Program-made: the position numbers and the translations under genes | In this document: one piece after another, positions 11,336 through 23,440 of the stretch | How positions within the stretch are numbered: the stretch's first letter is position 1 | Layout: each line of letters begins with the position of its first letter | Assembly (NCBI RefSeq): GCF_030253575.1 | Contig: NC_080562.1 | Coordinates: forward strand, 31,079,852-31,143,851 | DNA from: Rhododendron vialii | Lineage: Eukaryota; Streptophyta; Magnoliopsida; Ericales; Ericaceae | Reading direction: 5' to 3' | Length of the DNA: 64,000 nt | Notes under the pieces: model-generated | What the model was told of the DNA's origin: nothing | Databases searched by the model: none | The model's input: only the letters and a program-made list of their open reading frames with translations

Positions 11336-11361
11336 CGGTTTGGTTTGGTTTGGTTTGGTTT
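11336..11361. repeat. (GGTTT)n microsatellite
   Basis: Five consecutive TTGGT-type pentanucleotides. Confidence 0.9.
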
Positions 11362-11704
11362 TGAATTCGACAAATTTAACACTTTTGTTGAAGGTCATGT
11401 AACAATTAGATGTCTTGAAATTTGATATCCAAAAAAACTATGGTGGAGATGCTCTAACGACAGCATGATGTTGAAGGAGAGCAGGTCTTCAGCAAAGTCC
11501 ATGAAGTAGACGCTTTGAGATCCTACTTATTTTTGGCTCATTGTTGGATCTCTAGCTTGAGAGAATTAATGAAACTAATAAAATCTAAGCAAAATAAGTA
11601 GAAAATTAAAGTTATTAATTCATTCCATTTCCGGTAGTACCTTATCATTTCCTTGTTCGGAAGCCTTTATTTGTGAAGTAGAAATGTAGTAATTCTTTCG
11701 TAAC

Positions 11705-12190
11705 TCGATTTCGATAATTAAAAAAATCTAAGAAAAATCGGTAAAAAAAATAATTACCCTCCTCTTCATCTAATTTAAGTTACTTCTATACTTTATTTCA
11801 TGCTCTGCTTTAATAAAAAAAATTTAAAAATCCAATGAAAGTTAATGTAGTTGACCTCTGAGATTTCAATAATTTAGAAATATCTAAGAAAAATTGGGAA
11901 AATTGTTATCCTCCTCCTCCTCATCTAATTTAAGTTGCTTCTATACTTTTATTTCCTGTTATGTTTTAATAAACTTTATACTTTTTTTAAAAATCCAATG
12001 CAAGTTAATGTAGTTAACCATCCTAGATTTCGATAATTTAGAAAAATCTAAGAAAAATTGGGAAAAAAGTTATTATCCTCCTCCTCATCTAATTTAGGTT
12101 GCTTATATACTTTATTTCATATTCTGTTTTAATTTACTTCACACTTTTTAAAAAAATCCAATGCAAGTTTATGTACTTGACCATCCTCCG
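11705..12190. repeat. Three-unit tandem repeat, ~160-bp period
   Basis: Units begin near 11707, 11862 and 12027 with GATTTCGATAATT or GATTTCAATAATT, then ATCTAAGAAAAATTGGG. Each continues through CTCCTCATCTAATTTA, TACTTTATTTC and AAATCCAATGCAAGTTAATG. Units differ by small indels and substitutions, so the array is not recent. There is no coding content. Confidence 0.85.
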
Positions 12191-12354
12191 AATTTGGGTC
12201 GGAAGAGGTTTTCATTCAAATGTCACATAAATACCTGAACTTAAGTTTATTAGTCCAATCCAAGGAATGCATAAGTGTGCAAGTTATCGTGTACATATTT
12301 AAAACTTGAGAAGTAGAAAATTGAAAAATAAAAAGAAAAGTGATAAGTTTTCCT

Positions 12355-12576
12355 TAGGCTAGCAGGTGTGGGTTTCGTCCCAATAAGCTTTTCGTGTTTG
12401 GTTTCTTGCCAAACTTGTGGTTTGGGTCTCGGATGAGCATATGATTACTCTTAGCGTTGTAGATCGATTGGGTCTCGAGTTAGGGATTTGATGCCATCAT
12501 TCTTTGTTTCTATGAATCTTTATATATTTCAGAAATTAATGAATTTTTTTTACCTTTCAAAAAAAAAAAAAAAACC
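12355..12576 (+). mobile_element. 3' tail of a LINE retrotransposon
   Basis: The stretch ends TTTTACCTTTC followed by about 16 A. Before this it has the TTTGGGTCTCGGATGAGC...AGAAATTAATGAA sequence typical of a plant L1-type 3' UTR. The reverse-transcriptase part is missing, so this is a heavily 5'-truncated copy or the tail of one. The call rests on the poly(A) end and UTR style only. Confidence 0.5.
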
Positions 12577-12845
12577 GTCACTCATCCCGTACATCTCTGC
12601 GTATATCTTCATACACTTCTAAAATTCTTTTTAAATTAATTAGAAAATTAAAATGTCTCCCGTACAAAAAGTTTTTATCATTATCTCTTTTCCTCATTTA
12701 CGTAAACTCAAAAAAGGAAACAATATGCTTTCCAGATTTCTTTCTTCTTCTAGTTAATGCATAATAGCATATTTTAATTTCTTTCCTAAGTTAATTAGAA
12801 TATAATCCAGGTTGGTTTCGAGGCTGCAGTCTCTCTCTGACTCTC

Positions 12846-12853
12846 TATATATA
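12846..12853 (+). promoter_or_regulatory. TATA box for the 12924 gene candidate
   Basis: TATATATA within CTCTCTATATATACCCC, 71 bp upstream of the candidate start ATG and preceded by a CT-rich patch. The spacing is normal for a plant core promoter. Confidence 0.45.
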
Positions 12854-12923
12854 CCCCACAAACATACGCGCAAAGCATCCAACGGCTCTTAACAGGGTTT
12901 TGTTCATATAACTTATAATAACA

Positions 12924-14829
12924 ATGGCGACGGGGACGAAGAAGAAGACGACGATAGGGAAAATGAATACCACCGTGTTTTCGACTATCGGTTCAGTGAT
13001 TTACCAGAGGTTTGCGTCTTTTTCCACCTTAGATTTAACTTCTTTATCTCGTACTCCAGTGGCTGTAATCGATGTGCGCTGAAAATCATTTGATCTGAGT
13101 GGTTTGGATTGAGTACGTGTGTGCATCTGTGTGTGTATATTTATACTCTAAGCCTATGCGTGGTTTGATCGTAGTTTTCATGGTTCACTAGATGTCGTAA
13201 TTTTTCCAACCCAATTTTGTTAGTCCTGTATCTCGTAAGAGACACACAAAAAAGAGAGCCCTGCTATTGATACCGATAGGATGACTACAGATTTGGTACC
13301 GACACGTGAGGCCCACTCCGGATCTGACATGGATGATCTAAGCTGTTCAATAATATAATGAAAAAACCTGAGTGTGAAAAATCAGTTCAATACGATATGT
13401 GTAGGTGCTCGAACCAATTATCCATTTTTCATTCAGATTATAGGATCCTGAAATCTGAATGAAAAATTGGAAGTTTGTATCGAGCACCTACATATATCGG
13501 ATTGAGCTGATTTTTCACAAGCCCACTTAGGTTTTTTTTTTTTTTTTTTAAAATTATTGAATGGCTCGGATCATCCGTGTGGGATCCAGAGTGGGTCGCG
13601 CGTGCCCGTCGATACCCCATCGGTGCCCTTAGCATTAGTGCAAAAAAGAAGAAGGTGGCATTTTTAACCTTTAATTCGAATCTTTGATATGTCATGACCT
13701 CTTCACAAGATCCTAGTTTTCTCTTCTCAGGACTATTGGTCATATGCTACTGAGTGCTCAAGGGTTAATAAAATCATATCAACAACACAGATAAATGGAT
13801 ACTATTGGTCATATGCTACTGAGTGCTCAAGGGTTAATAAAATCATATCAACAACATAGATAAATAGATCTGGGAAAAAAATTAAAGAAATGTTGGATGA
13901 CAGATTGGCTGTCTCTACCTAGCAAAAAAGTGTATGCAAATGTTCTAGCTGTTTGCTCAATTTGATTTGACGAGAACTTACGTAAGCGTGGAAGACATGG
14001 AATAGTTGTTTGCATAAGGGCTCTATTGAGTGTTTGGATTTGGCCCCTTCGATTAAGATTTTCAAAATAAAAGCTACTGAGGTTTTAAAGAGAAAAGCCA
14101 AATAACAAAAGCTTTTAAAACATATGTTCAACTAATTTGTTCAAATGAGATAAATGCTATCTCTTGAAAAATGAAATGTGCCACAAATTCGGAAATTATT
14201 TCGTTTGTTCTTAAAATAATAATTTTTCATAGTTATGCTCTCTTATGGTTTGTAGTTTTCGATAATAGTATTGGGCTTCCATTTTCATTTTCATTTGTAG
14301 TGTTGTTTTTTGGTTTGGCTTCTGTATAAGCAACTATTAGTCTCAACAAGATGGTTGTAAAGTTGTATGATGACAGGACATGACTAGTCTAATAGTAAGA
14401 TATGGAAATTGAATTTTGTTTTCTCATTTTTTGTCCATGGGTTTTTTTAATAACATCAATACTACCAAACTAATGATGTCCATTTTTGAAAGTTCATGCA
14501 TGACGATTTAGTGACTACATATAATTTCAGCAATTCATAAATGTCACTGTTATTCATTGTCCATGTTATACTATGTCCGTTCGAGAATATTGTGAGTTTG
14601 TTTGGATTGTCAGTGCCCATAATACAATGCCAATGAATGCTCTTTTGTATATTGCTATCTTCTCGTGTTAGTATATCTGTGTCTCTCTATATGTGTATGC
14701 ATTGATCGATTTGGAACTTACTCAACACCAAATCTATGGTAATAATATGGATTAAACTCAAAATTCAGGTTTACCCCTACTTGGGCAAAGTGCTTTACAT
14801 CGTCTGAACCCTGGATCTGGTTGTCTCAG
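12924..14829 (+). CDS. Unidentified gene candidate, first two exons
   Basis: Exon 1 (12924-13009) starts ATG after a TATA box and short leader (context ACAATGGCG) and encodes MATGTKKKTTIGKMNTTVFS then TIGSVIYQ. A GT donor follows at 13010. Exon 2 (14769-14829) has an AG acceptor and GT donor, and the phases join cleanly to give RFTPTWAKCF then TSSEPWIWLSQ. The 1.76 kb intron contains a palindromic MITE and a 69-bp tandem duplication. I found no convincing further exon, so this may be a short gene with a distant third exon or the 5' remnant of a lost gene. The N-terminus is Lys/Thr-rich with no domain I recognise. No function is proposed. Confidence 0.35.
13258..13636. mobile_element. Palindromic MITE inside the candidate intron
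   Basis: The left arm (CCTGCTATTGATACCGATAG, GAGGCCCACTCCGGATC, GTAGGTGCTCGA) is complementary to the right arm (TATCGAGCACCTACATA, GGATCCAGAGTGGGTC, CCCCATCGGTGCCCTTAGCA). The loop is near 13440. Its CGG/CGGATC words and T-run recall the 44.2-kb family, so the two may be distant relatives. Confidence 0.7.
13732..13869. repeat. 69-bp tandem duplication
   Basis: ACTATTGGTCATATGCTACT through AGATAAATGG at 13732-13800 is repeated at 13801-13869 with only a couple of substitutions. It is therefore a recent local duplication. Confidence 0.95.
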
Positions 14830-16714
14830 GTAATTCCATGTTTCCTACAGATTTCGTTAGCATAGCTGATGTCCATACTTCCCATTTCCCATTGGATTAA
14901 TATGTATGTTCATTGAACTAAATATGTGTTTGTATCCATTTTGATAAATGCATGAAGAACAATCATCATATCTTGTTTAATATGTCTGAAGCTAACCCTC
15001 AGGACGGGTTAGATTGCCCTCGATTGGGGACTGAAGCATTGTTGTGAACATAATTAAGCTTATCCGATACTGCTCATATGAAAACCCATCAGATACTATT
15101 TGATTCACTGAGCAAGTATCCAATTTTTCCACCCAACTTATTTGTTTTTCAATTATGGCTGGGATACTAGAAATTGATACGATAGGATGCTTTTGGGACT
15201 GTATATTTTCAGAGGCTTTAATTGAGGCCAAACTGTGAACAATACGTCCATTGCAAATTTTAAGCATGTGTATTATTCTGTAGAGTGAAGAGACCTCCTA
15301 GTGAAGGTTCCTTCTCTCTCTCTCTCCAATGAAGAGAAAACAAGGAGAGATGAGGAGAAAAAGGGCTCTTGAAGGAACAACTCTTTGTACCAATAGCTAC
15401 GCTGAGCAAAAGAAGAAAGAAGTTAAGGATCGGAGTGAAGGGAAATAAAGGAAAAGAGATCAGATAGAAGTTGACGTTGGAGACGGTCTTTGCTTAGTAC
15501 TGACGATTTTTTTATTTATGGAATGTGATAAATGCACTTCAGCTTTTGGTTTTGATTTTCTATCTATAACAAGATAATAAAAGTACTTATTTACAACATA
15601 TCTTTGTAATATCCATGTCTCGCGATATTTATATTGTATTATTATATAATATATGTTTTGTGTATTTGTGTCAATCTATGAAGCACTATGGAGGTCACGT
15701 GTGGTGTCCGACAATTTTCAGCCACCAAAACTCTTTGGACCCATGTTGTACACTGAAATCAAAGGTGTTCTAGTTTTTCTCAAACATCTTTTTTTGTTTA
15801 TACACAGTCTAGGACCCTATGGATACTCATGGGACACTTTGAAGGTTTCAAATGGAATGGTCAGTCCAACTGAAGCTTAAGAATGTCTTATTTTGTTGAT
15901 GGTTGAGGGATGACAAAGATTCATGTGAATTGTTTTCTGTCAGATCACCTCAGTGAATGCTGTGACACAATAAGTGCGAACGTTGTAGAGTCTTATTTTC
16001 TTTGTTTTTCATTCTATCGTACAATGCATGAATATGTTTTTTCAGACGTGTCCCCAACATGTTGTGTCCTCCAAGTTCTGGAAACTTGCATGTTAAAAAG
16101 TCAGTGTCATGTCACATGCCCATGCTGATGCTATTTGCACTGTGGTCAGAACTTTTTTTAGCGTATTTCTAAATATGAGTATCAAATGTACTTAAAACTT
16201 TTGTGTCCATGTATGTTAATATCTAAAAATATAGTCAGAATGGAAGGTGCAATGTCTTGTGTCTGAATTAGAGGAAGTTGTACAAATACTCAATATTATA
16301 CCACGTGCATAGGTTTTCCTATTGCTACCCTTGGTACATCCTTTTAGTTTTCTCTCCTATAAGATGGGATTGGATTTACAATAAGAACACAAGAATACAA
16401 GGAAAACACGTGTTCCTGTGTACTTTTTACACCTTTTAATACACATTCACACACTTGTTATTGTTAGCCCATTGAGCTGATTTTAGAATTTTCCTTAAGA
16501 TTATACAACTGGTTTTCTTGTCGGAAGACCACATGTGGTATCAACTTTTTAGGAGCATGCATAAATACCTATGTTTCTCTTTCCTCTTTGAAGTGGAAAT
16601 AACTTCAATGCTGGGTGACTGAATGAAGGGTTATCAATAGCTTTTATAGCATCAATAATTTATGCTTTTGATGCTTGTTCGATGCTGTAAAGCCAATTGT
16701 TTTGCACTGAATAG
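14830..16714. other. No confident gene
   Basis: Mostly AT-rich intergenic or intronic DNA. A minus-strand open frame at 15267-14992 (91 codons, with IVHSLASIKASENIQSQKHP and WVEKLDTCSVNQIVSDGFSY) reads like protein. It has no domain I recognise and no flanking coding exon, so it is noted as a possible captured or retroelement fragment only. Confidence 0.35.
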
Positions 16715-16716
16715 TA

Positions 16717-17212
16717 CTCCCCCGTTCCACTTTGTTGTGCCTGTTTCGTTTTTGGCACCTCACAAAAAATTGTCTATATCTCACAATCTATAACATTTTT
16801 TATGATTTAAAAAATTTTGTTTAAAAGAATTAATTGAGATCTATCAAATAAGATCCATATTGAATATCAGCATTCTAAAAGGTGGCCACCTAGCTTGATT
16901 AGTCCCCGCCTAGGCGCTAGGTGATGGTCCGACGCCTAGATTAGACAGCCAACTGACCACTTACTAACAGTTTGGGAAGGAGACCAAGCTACTCAACCGG
17001 GGGGAAGAGCTATTCTTGTACATATACTCATCTAGATACTGAGCTACTAAACTAGTCCTCGCCTAGGCGCTAGGCCCCCCTTTTCTGCCCAACTAGTGCC
17101 TAGCGATTTTTAGAACATTGTTGAATATATGAAATATTATATTAAGACATATAGACAATTTTTTGAAACATCCAAAAAAGGAAATAGGCACAACAAAGGG
17201 GGACGGAGGGAG
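16717..17212. mobile_element. Stowaway-type MITE (interrupted)
   Basis: The ends are CTCCCCCGTTCCACTTTGTT and, in reverse complement, CTCCCTCCGTCCCCCTTTGT. These are the CTCCCTCCGT termini of Stowaway (Tc1/mariner) MITEs, flanked by TA on both sides. The sub-terminal regions (GTTGTGCC, AATTGTCTATAT) are also complementary. The element is interrupted by a 253-bp insertion. Confidence 0.85.
16868..17120. mobile_element. hAT-type MITE nested in the Stowaway
   Basis: Tips are CAGCATTCTAAAA and, in reverse complement, CAATGTTCTAAAA. They are flanked by perfect 8-bp duplications TTGAATAT (16860-16867 and 17121-17128), the hAT target-site length. The interior carries GCCTAGGCGCTAGG motifs that also occur in the 19034-19621 element. 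Confidence 0.8.
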
Positions 17213-18219
17213 TAGTAATTAGCCTCAAGAATTTCATACGTGGAAATGATTTGAATCCAAACTTTGCCTTAGAATAGTCAGGAATTGGGGATTATATTGG
17301 CGAGATTCAAGGAGAAAAATCATATCCACTTGGAATCCATGAATGATTATTTGGAGTGGAAGTTTAAGTGATGCACATTATATCAACATAGGGGATTCAA
17401 AGCACTGATGTAAAGAGATGGTCTCAAGAGATTTTTGGGCAAAGGATTGCTACAAATAACGCTGAAGCGATTGACGGTAAATACTAGAAGGTTGTTGCGC
17501 GACTAAATTGTTTAAGATATTTTTGGTCAAAAAAGGTTGCAGATACGATGGGGGTGGTTGGTGGTGATGATGGAATATATTGATACTTATTTGCACAAAT
17601 GCAAGTATGTTGAGAGGTTTTGGGGAAAAAGATGGTTGTAGAATGGCTACTCAATGTTTTATCTTGACCTCCGATCATGGAGGCAACCATATGGGATCAA
17701 CTATCCTGGGAAATGGGCAACGTCAGTTGTTCAAGTATACCGAAAAAATGATACATATGGTGATTCCATTATGTTGGTGGTGGTTGACAATGCATGATTG
17801 AGGCAATACGTTGGAGGTGTCATGGTGACGGAACAACTTGATGATGCTTGTCTGCATAGTGGCAACTAAGATCAGCGAGAGACTTCTGGACAAAACAAGG
17901 TTGCTGAGTGGCTACTCAATTTTTTCTCTCCACTATATTGGATAAAGTAGCGGGTTCAAGTATGTTGAAAATATAACTATGGTACTAATTCCCATATGTT
18001 TGAGGTGATCGACTGTGATTGTCTACTATCGACTCTCAATAACCATTGAAAATTGAAGATGTTGGCAGTGACTATGTATGGAATGTATACATGTGTTTGT
18101 AGTTACGTATATGTCTTGTAATGGGAAGAATTATGTTCTCTCCTATGTTAGTTGTTTCAACCTGACTAATCAAGACAAATGTTGCTTTCATGAGATAAAC
18201 GATAGTACTACCCTGTAAT
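17213..18219. other. Intergenic, no gene seen
   Basis: Only short open frames without recognisable domains. Weak internal similarity between about 17600-17780 and 17880-18020 (GGTTGTAGAATGGCTACTCAA versus GGTTGCTGAGTGGCTACTCAA; GTGATT, GTTGAC) suggests an old degenerate repeat. Confidence 0.4.
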
Positions 18220-18920
18220 ATTGGTTTAAAAAGTGTGTGCCTCGTGTGCCTAGGCAGTAAGGTGAGGCGAGGCGCATTGAAAAGGCCTCGGCACCCTGAG
18301 GTGAGGCGCATGTACATGAAGCGGAGTTAAGGCCCTTAAGGCACAGGCCTCACGACGAGGTGTGTGGCTCATGAAGCTAGAACCTCACAAATTCTCTTAG
18401 ATCTTCACTCAAATTTCTTCATATTTCATTGCAACCATTGATTGTTGAGGTTTAAAACATGGGACAATGCACTAGTTAAAATCCTTCAAGCTAAAAAAGC
18501 TCTAATCGTTGGCCCTAGATGACCTAAATGAAACACATAAGCCAAACTGTTTAAGTCTTGAAGAAAACTTAGCCAATGTGGAGGGTTATGAATCAAATGA
18601 CAAAGAAGATGATGAAGTAATTGGTGTTGAAGATTTGGTGACTATGATTAGATATTTGAGTGCCATTATCCATATTACTATGCGTTCGAACTAAATGTTA
18701 TGCATTAGATTTTTATGGATGTTACGATTTTGTTTGTATTTTGATTGGGAATGCTATAATTTAGGGTATTTGAAATTGTAGAAGCATTTACTTATGTTCA
18801 AACTTTTTCCTATATTAGAAATGTAATTATTTTCTAGGACATGCGCCTCACTTTGATGAGGCATGTGCCTTGCCTTGCCCCTAGGTACATAGAGCCTTTT
18901 AAAACACTCATGGGATTCTA
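18220..18920. mobile_element. hAT-like remnant with AGGCG/GCCTC ends
   Basis: The left side (GGTTTAAAAAGTGTGTGCCT, GGTGAGGCGAGGCGC) and right side (GCGCCTCACTTTGATGAGGC, GAGCCTTTTAAAACACTCA) are loose inverted repeats rich in AGGCGAGGC words. Inside, a short plus-strand frame (18509-18694) encodes an acidic stretch (SNDKEDDEVIGVEDL) that could be the tail of a decayed transposase. I could not define an exact target-site duplication. This is a degraded member of the family whose cleaner copies are at 16868 and 19034. Confidence 0.45.
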
Positions 18921-19033
18921 TAGCTATTGCTCTTGAACGTATAGTTGACTGTGCAGTGCAAAAATACAAGGAAAAATACTCATTTAGCCAATCCCAATTG
19001 AATTGAATGAAGCTTAATTTTAATTTGGTTAAC

Positions 19034-19621
19034 CAAGGTTCTAAAAGTCGGTAGGCGGTTGGGCACTGCCTAGTGCACATTAGGAGGATTTTCCATTTTT
19101 TAAATTTTTTTTTAGATATTCTCCTACCTCCTCCCTAAGTTTGAGAGCAACTACAACAACATATGTAGAACAAAATATTAATAACATGGAAACTAAGTAC
19201 TAATGCGAAGTTCAACATCCAAAGTTCAACCAAATGAAACTAATAGTACCAAATAGCTAGTCTAATGCGAAGTTTTGATATTTAGGGCTTTTGAAATTTT
19301 CGATCATGCAAGAGAATTGGAAAGACCGTAAATGTATTTATATCATAGTAAAACTACACTAAAGCCCCTTATAGTATATTACCATGACACGAAAATCCTT
19401 AATTTTTTAAAATCACATCGCCTACCCGCCTAATCGTTTGCCTAGCCCCAGCTAGTCGCGTAATCTTGCCTAGCTACCTAGCCGATTAATCCCGCCTATC
19501 GGTCGATTAATCGGCTCGACGCCTAGACAAAAGCCTAGGCCCCTAGGTGTGGTGGTAGGGTACTGCTTAGCGCCTAGGCACCAACTAATCAGCTGCCTAG
19601 GCCACTTTTAGAACATCGTGG
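19034..19621. mobile_element. 588-bp non-autonomous hAT element
   Basis: It starts CAAGGTTCTAAAAGTCGG and ends CACTTTTAGAACATCGTG, so the tips are imperfect inverted repeats around TTCTAAAA. Perfect 8-bp duplications TGGTTAAC flank it (19026-19033 and 19622-19629). The interior is rich in GCCTAG, CCGCCTA and CGATTAATC words and has no transposase frame. Confidence 0.8.
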
Positions 19622-20589
19622 TGGTTAACCTACTTTGACAAGGCTTAATTTGGTTTTTGGTTTCACAAAACCTTATGCGTGTTTTCTTGATATTGTCACG
19701 TTTAGTCCGGCAAGAGAAGGATAATGGTGAGTTTTGGGAAGCTTTAATTGTGATGTGATCTATCGAACAACTCATTCTCTTTTTAAATCGGTAAGACGGG
19801 ATTTTACATATCTTTTCATTTATTAATAATGCCATGCGTCATCAATGATAAGATATGACTTTAGTATTATGGATTTTGTTAGTAAAACGTGTAACCCGTG
19901 AAAGTTGTTGAATTTCAACCTTCTTTAAACAGATATAACTCAAACAAATGATCATCTACTATGATTTATCTAGAAGCATTATGTATGACATTTCATCTCG
20001 AGAATGGTAATTGATAAAATAATCTTTTGGCATTGCACAAGTTTTCTTTTCCACTAAAAGTTGTATATTGGTGTGGTTTCAATGTGCCTTGCACCTTTTA
20101 ATGAGTGTTGCTGGAGTCAGCCTTGCATACACTTCAAGACGCGGTTTTTAGGAGTAATATGAGCAAAATATGTGTTGCGTTTTGTATGGTAAAAATTGTC
20201 CCAAGAGCTTAAGCCGTTAAGAAATGGACCCAAGTACGTTTAACAAGCTATTCAACACCCTTCCCCATGTGTAATCCCGACTTGCACATGGAGATGCAAC
20301 TGTCCATTAGATAGAGCAATACGAAATACGCATTGGAGTAGCAGAATGCAACCGGGACCAAATGCAAGTCGGGTTGAGGTGTTTGAAAATGGACCAATTG
20401 TCTCAAGGTGTTTGAAAATGGCAATAATTCTAAAACCACATAGAAACACACAAACTCTCTCACGTCACATGTGGTCCCCCACACACATTGGAGGTGTGTA
20501 GTGTGTGTGGACCCTTCATGCGATGTGAGTGAGTTTGTGTAAGTGTTTGTAGCAAAACTCTTAAAAATAGACCCAACAACACATAGCAT
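19622..20589. other. Intergenic, no gene seen
   Basis: No recognisable coding sequence. A duplicated short word (GTGTTTGAAAATGG at about 20380 and 20408) is the only structure noted. Confidence 0.4.
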
Positions 20590-20925
20590 ACTATTTAGCA
20601 GCGACAACCAGTCTTTTTTTTTGGGACAAGGTGACAAGATCCCACATATACGCAGTGTATTACTCATGCAATCAAATATCAAAAGAGAATTATAGATTAA
20701 AAAAGAGGAGCAAATCCCATTCAAGGGGATAAACCCCTAATGGTAGAGGGAGAAACTAAGTCTCAATCAATATTTTTGTGTTCTTAATAATCAAAAGCTA
20801 CCAACATAAGAGACCAACACCCCTATTTATAGACCCGAGGACTCTACTAGCACCAAGGACACTAAAAGACATAAATGACCCTATATTCTACTGCATCAAC
20901 TACCCCCTAGCGATATTTAGTTAGA
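20590..20925 (-). mobile_element. Possible LTR (promoter region), minus strand
   Basis: Read on the minus strand, the segment has CTCGGGTCTATAAATAGGGG, a strong TATA box in LTR-like context. Downstream follow TTGATTGAGACTTAGTTTC, CATTAGGGGTTTATCCCC and a run of A. This resembles the U3-R-U5 of a copia-type LTR, but I could not find matching TG/CA ends or a target-site duplication. Tentative. Confidence 0.3.
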
Positions 20926-22959
20926 TGAATGTGAGCATTAGTTGTTCGGTTAAAGATTTAGTTTTAGTTTTGTTTTCAATCATTATCCTATTTCTTTCTC
21001 CAATCATTACCCTATTTTTCCAATTATTACTTTCTCATCTCTCTCTATCTCTCTCCAATCATTACCCCTATATTCAATCATTACTCTATTTCTCTCTCCA
21101 CCCACTACCAAAACTAAACTAAACTAAACTCTCAACCAAACACAACCAGTGTATTTATTCACTCGTAGGCTGATATGTAAATCTATGTGTTTGAACTTTT
21201 AGTCCACATGAATACAGTTTTTACAATCTTCTTTCCACAATTGATTATTTCACAGGTTGTTATGTGTTTAAAACTTGGATAATGTAAGACTTTTAGAATT
21301 TAACCTTTGTTGAAAGTCCATAATGATCAATAGAACAAAGATCAGTGCTAATAATTACAAATCTATAATATATCATTGGAAAAGTAGCGGAACGTATAAA
21401 AGAAAATATCACTTCTTTTTGCCTTTTTGGAAATTTTATTGTTGGAAAATGGAAATTGAGCTCTCTAACTTGTTGCTTGTAGATTGGTGCTTCAAAACTT
21501 GTCAGTTCAACTTCTTGACTTTCTTATGAGGCCTAAGGAAAGTTTTTGCAAGAAAGTAGTTTTAGAACGTAGAAAATCCTAATGCAAAATCCCAGCCTTT
21601 TACAGCACCTTAGTTGCACGAAGTGGGAACGGGAATGGGAGCGAGGGTATGTAGAAGATCCAAAGTTAGGGACACCAAAAGGAGCATGTCTATAGGTATT
21701 TATCGTATATTTATATCAAATTTACGGACTAAACACATAGATAAGTCTAATGCAAGACGAGAGTCCTGATATAGTAAGAATATTGTGCTTTCTTCGGAAT
21801 ACAACTTGTACGAGTATTTTCAAACATGTATCTTGGTTGCATAATGTATATTGAAATAGTCTGCGATTGGTTTAAGTTCTTTAGATTGGTATTTGATATG
21901 TGACATTTATTTTCACTAGTGTTTTGCTTTTATATCTTAATAACTTACATTTCAATAAATTTTTCCTCTATTGGACTATAAATGAATAAAACCATAAATT
22001 CGTTTTGTGTCCCCGGAACCAATTCCTGCATTTTGTGGAATGACATGTCAGAAAGTCTAATTTATGTTTGCGTTGTCTCCTGTCTCCTGTCTATGCAATA
22101 TAAGCCCTTGGGATTCCGTAATGACCGATTATGGATGGTTGCCCTTATGACGGCTATTGTAACCATCTGTTATGTTGGGTTTTTTGTTCACGTTGTGCAT
22201 TCAACCACAAAATCCATTGACCACTTGAATTGTTTTTGTCTGGCCTAATTGAGAAACGGCCACTCAAATTGTTTTTGCCTTAAGTAACAGAAATGGTGCA
22301 TTTTAAGAAATGGTGCATTTTAAAACCGTTCTCTCTCCTTTTTTTCCCTTGGTAGCTTCTTTTGTCATCATCGACGAACCACTTTCTCCATTCATCTACA
22401 TCTGATGTCACTATCTGTATTCCGTGTACCACATGTTCCTCCCACCTCTGCTTCACTCCTTGTTCTTTTTTCGTGTTCTTCACTCTTCTTTGGTCTTCGT
22501 TTCCTGGAAAATTGAACACACCACTGCCAATGATCAACTCTCCTCAGCCGAACTGCCATCGTTCCCATGTTCACTAGCCTCAGCCATGGTAAGTAACTAA
22601 CATATTTTTGGCCCTGCCTTCCTATAGAAGTCATCTCTTTCTCTTCTTCTGCTCGTTTCTGTCTATTTCTTCTTATGTGTCCAATGGTGTTCTTCAAACC
22701 CCTTCAACCCACACTATAGCAGCTTGCACTACACTACCCACTGCACCCCAAATCTCATGCCTCGGCAATACATCCATGTATCTCGAAGACTCGAACCTTT
22801 TGTTCTTTTCATAAAGCCTATTGTATTTTCTTTTCATTTGAATGATCTTGTGAGAGTGGGGATGTAGGCGCTTTGAACTGTGCTTATGACTTTCATCATT
22901 TTTCTGATATTTTCATCATTTTCTTATGTTGTCTCAATCTTTACTCTTTTGCAGGCTTC
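20926..22959. other. Intergenic or transposon-derived, no confident gene
   Basis: Contains CT-rich patches (20990-21120) and a less AT-rich stretch at about 22330-22580. That stretch ends CTCAGCCATG then GTAAGT, which looks like a 5' leader plus start codon before a donor site. Joining it to the segment at 22960 gives an early stop, so no gene is called. Confidence 0.35.
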
Positions 22960-23440
22960 TGTCTTCGCGTTGCGAGTATTTGTCAAGTCATGCCGTCACC
23001 TAACGGTTCAGAGCATGTTCTAAGTTCATGTGGTGAAGAAAATTATGCTAAAGAACATCTGGAACGAGGACATTGCATCGACGAAGCTAATGTGCATGAT
23101 GACAATTCTCTTGACAGGAGGAATGGGAGAATGAGGTTTTCAGAGTTTCATGGGTTCCTACGGCTGTTGCCCTTACCAGTGTTCAGCTTCCCTCAAAGAT
23201 GCAGCCTAAGGAGCCGGTATTTCATCTCAAACACTTCCCATTTTTTAGTTCAAACATGGTCATACTTGGGGTCATGATCTATCTATGTGGGGCTAGAAGA
23301 TTCATAACCAGATGCTGTGTCATTTATTGATCTTCGATGACTCTTTGATTGTCATTCTGACTCTTGCTGGTTTTGAACGTGGGCTTTTAGTGACATGCCT
23401 TCTTACTTAAAAATTGCAACTGTTCTCGAGGGTCTTAGAA
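22960..23440 (+). pseudogene. Unidentified broken exon, paralogue of 29077-29440
   Basis: After a TTTTGCAG acceptor at about 22954, one frame reads through MPSPNGSEHVLSSCGEENYA and onward to LDRRNGRMRFSEF without stop. The same block, including the acceptor and the words GAGTATTTGT, TTCTAAGTTCATG and TTTATCTCAAACACTT, recurs diverged at 29077-29440. Similarity continues into the following non-coding sequence (GAACGTGGGCTTTTAGTGA versus GAACATGGGCTTCTAGTGA). I cannot identify the protein. Two paralogous decayed copies 6 kb apart indicate an older duplication of an unknown gene or element. Confidence 0.4.
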
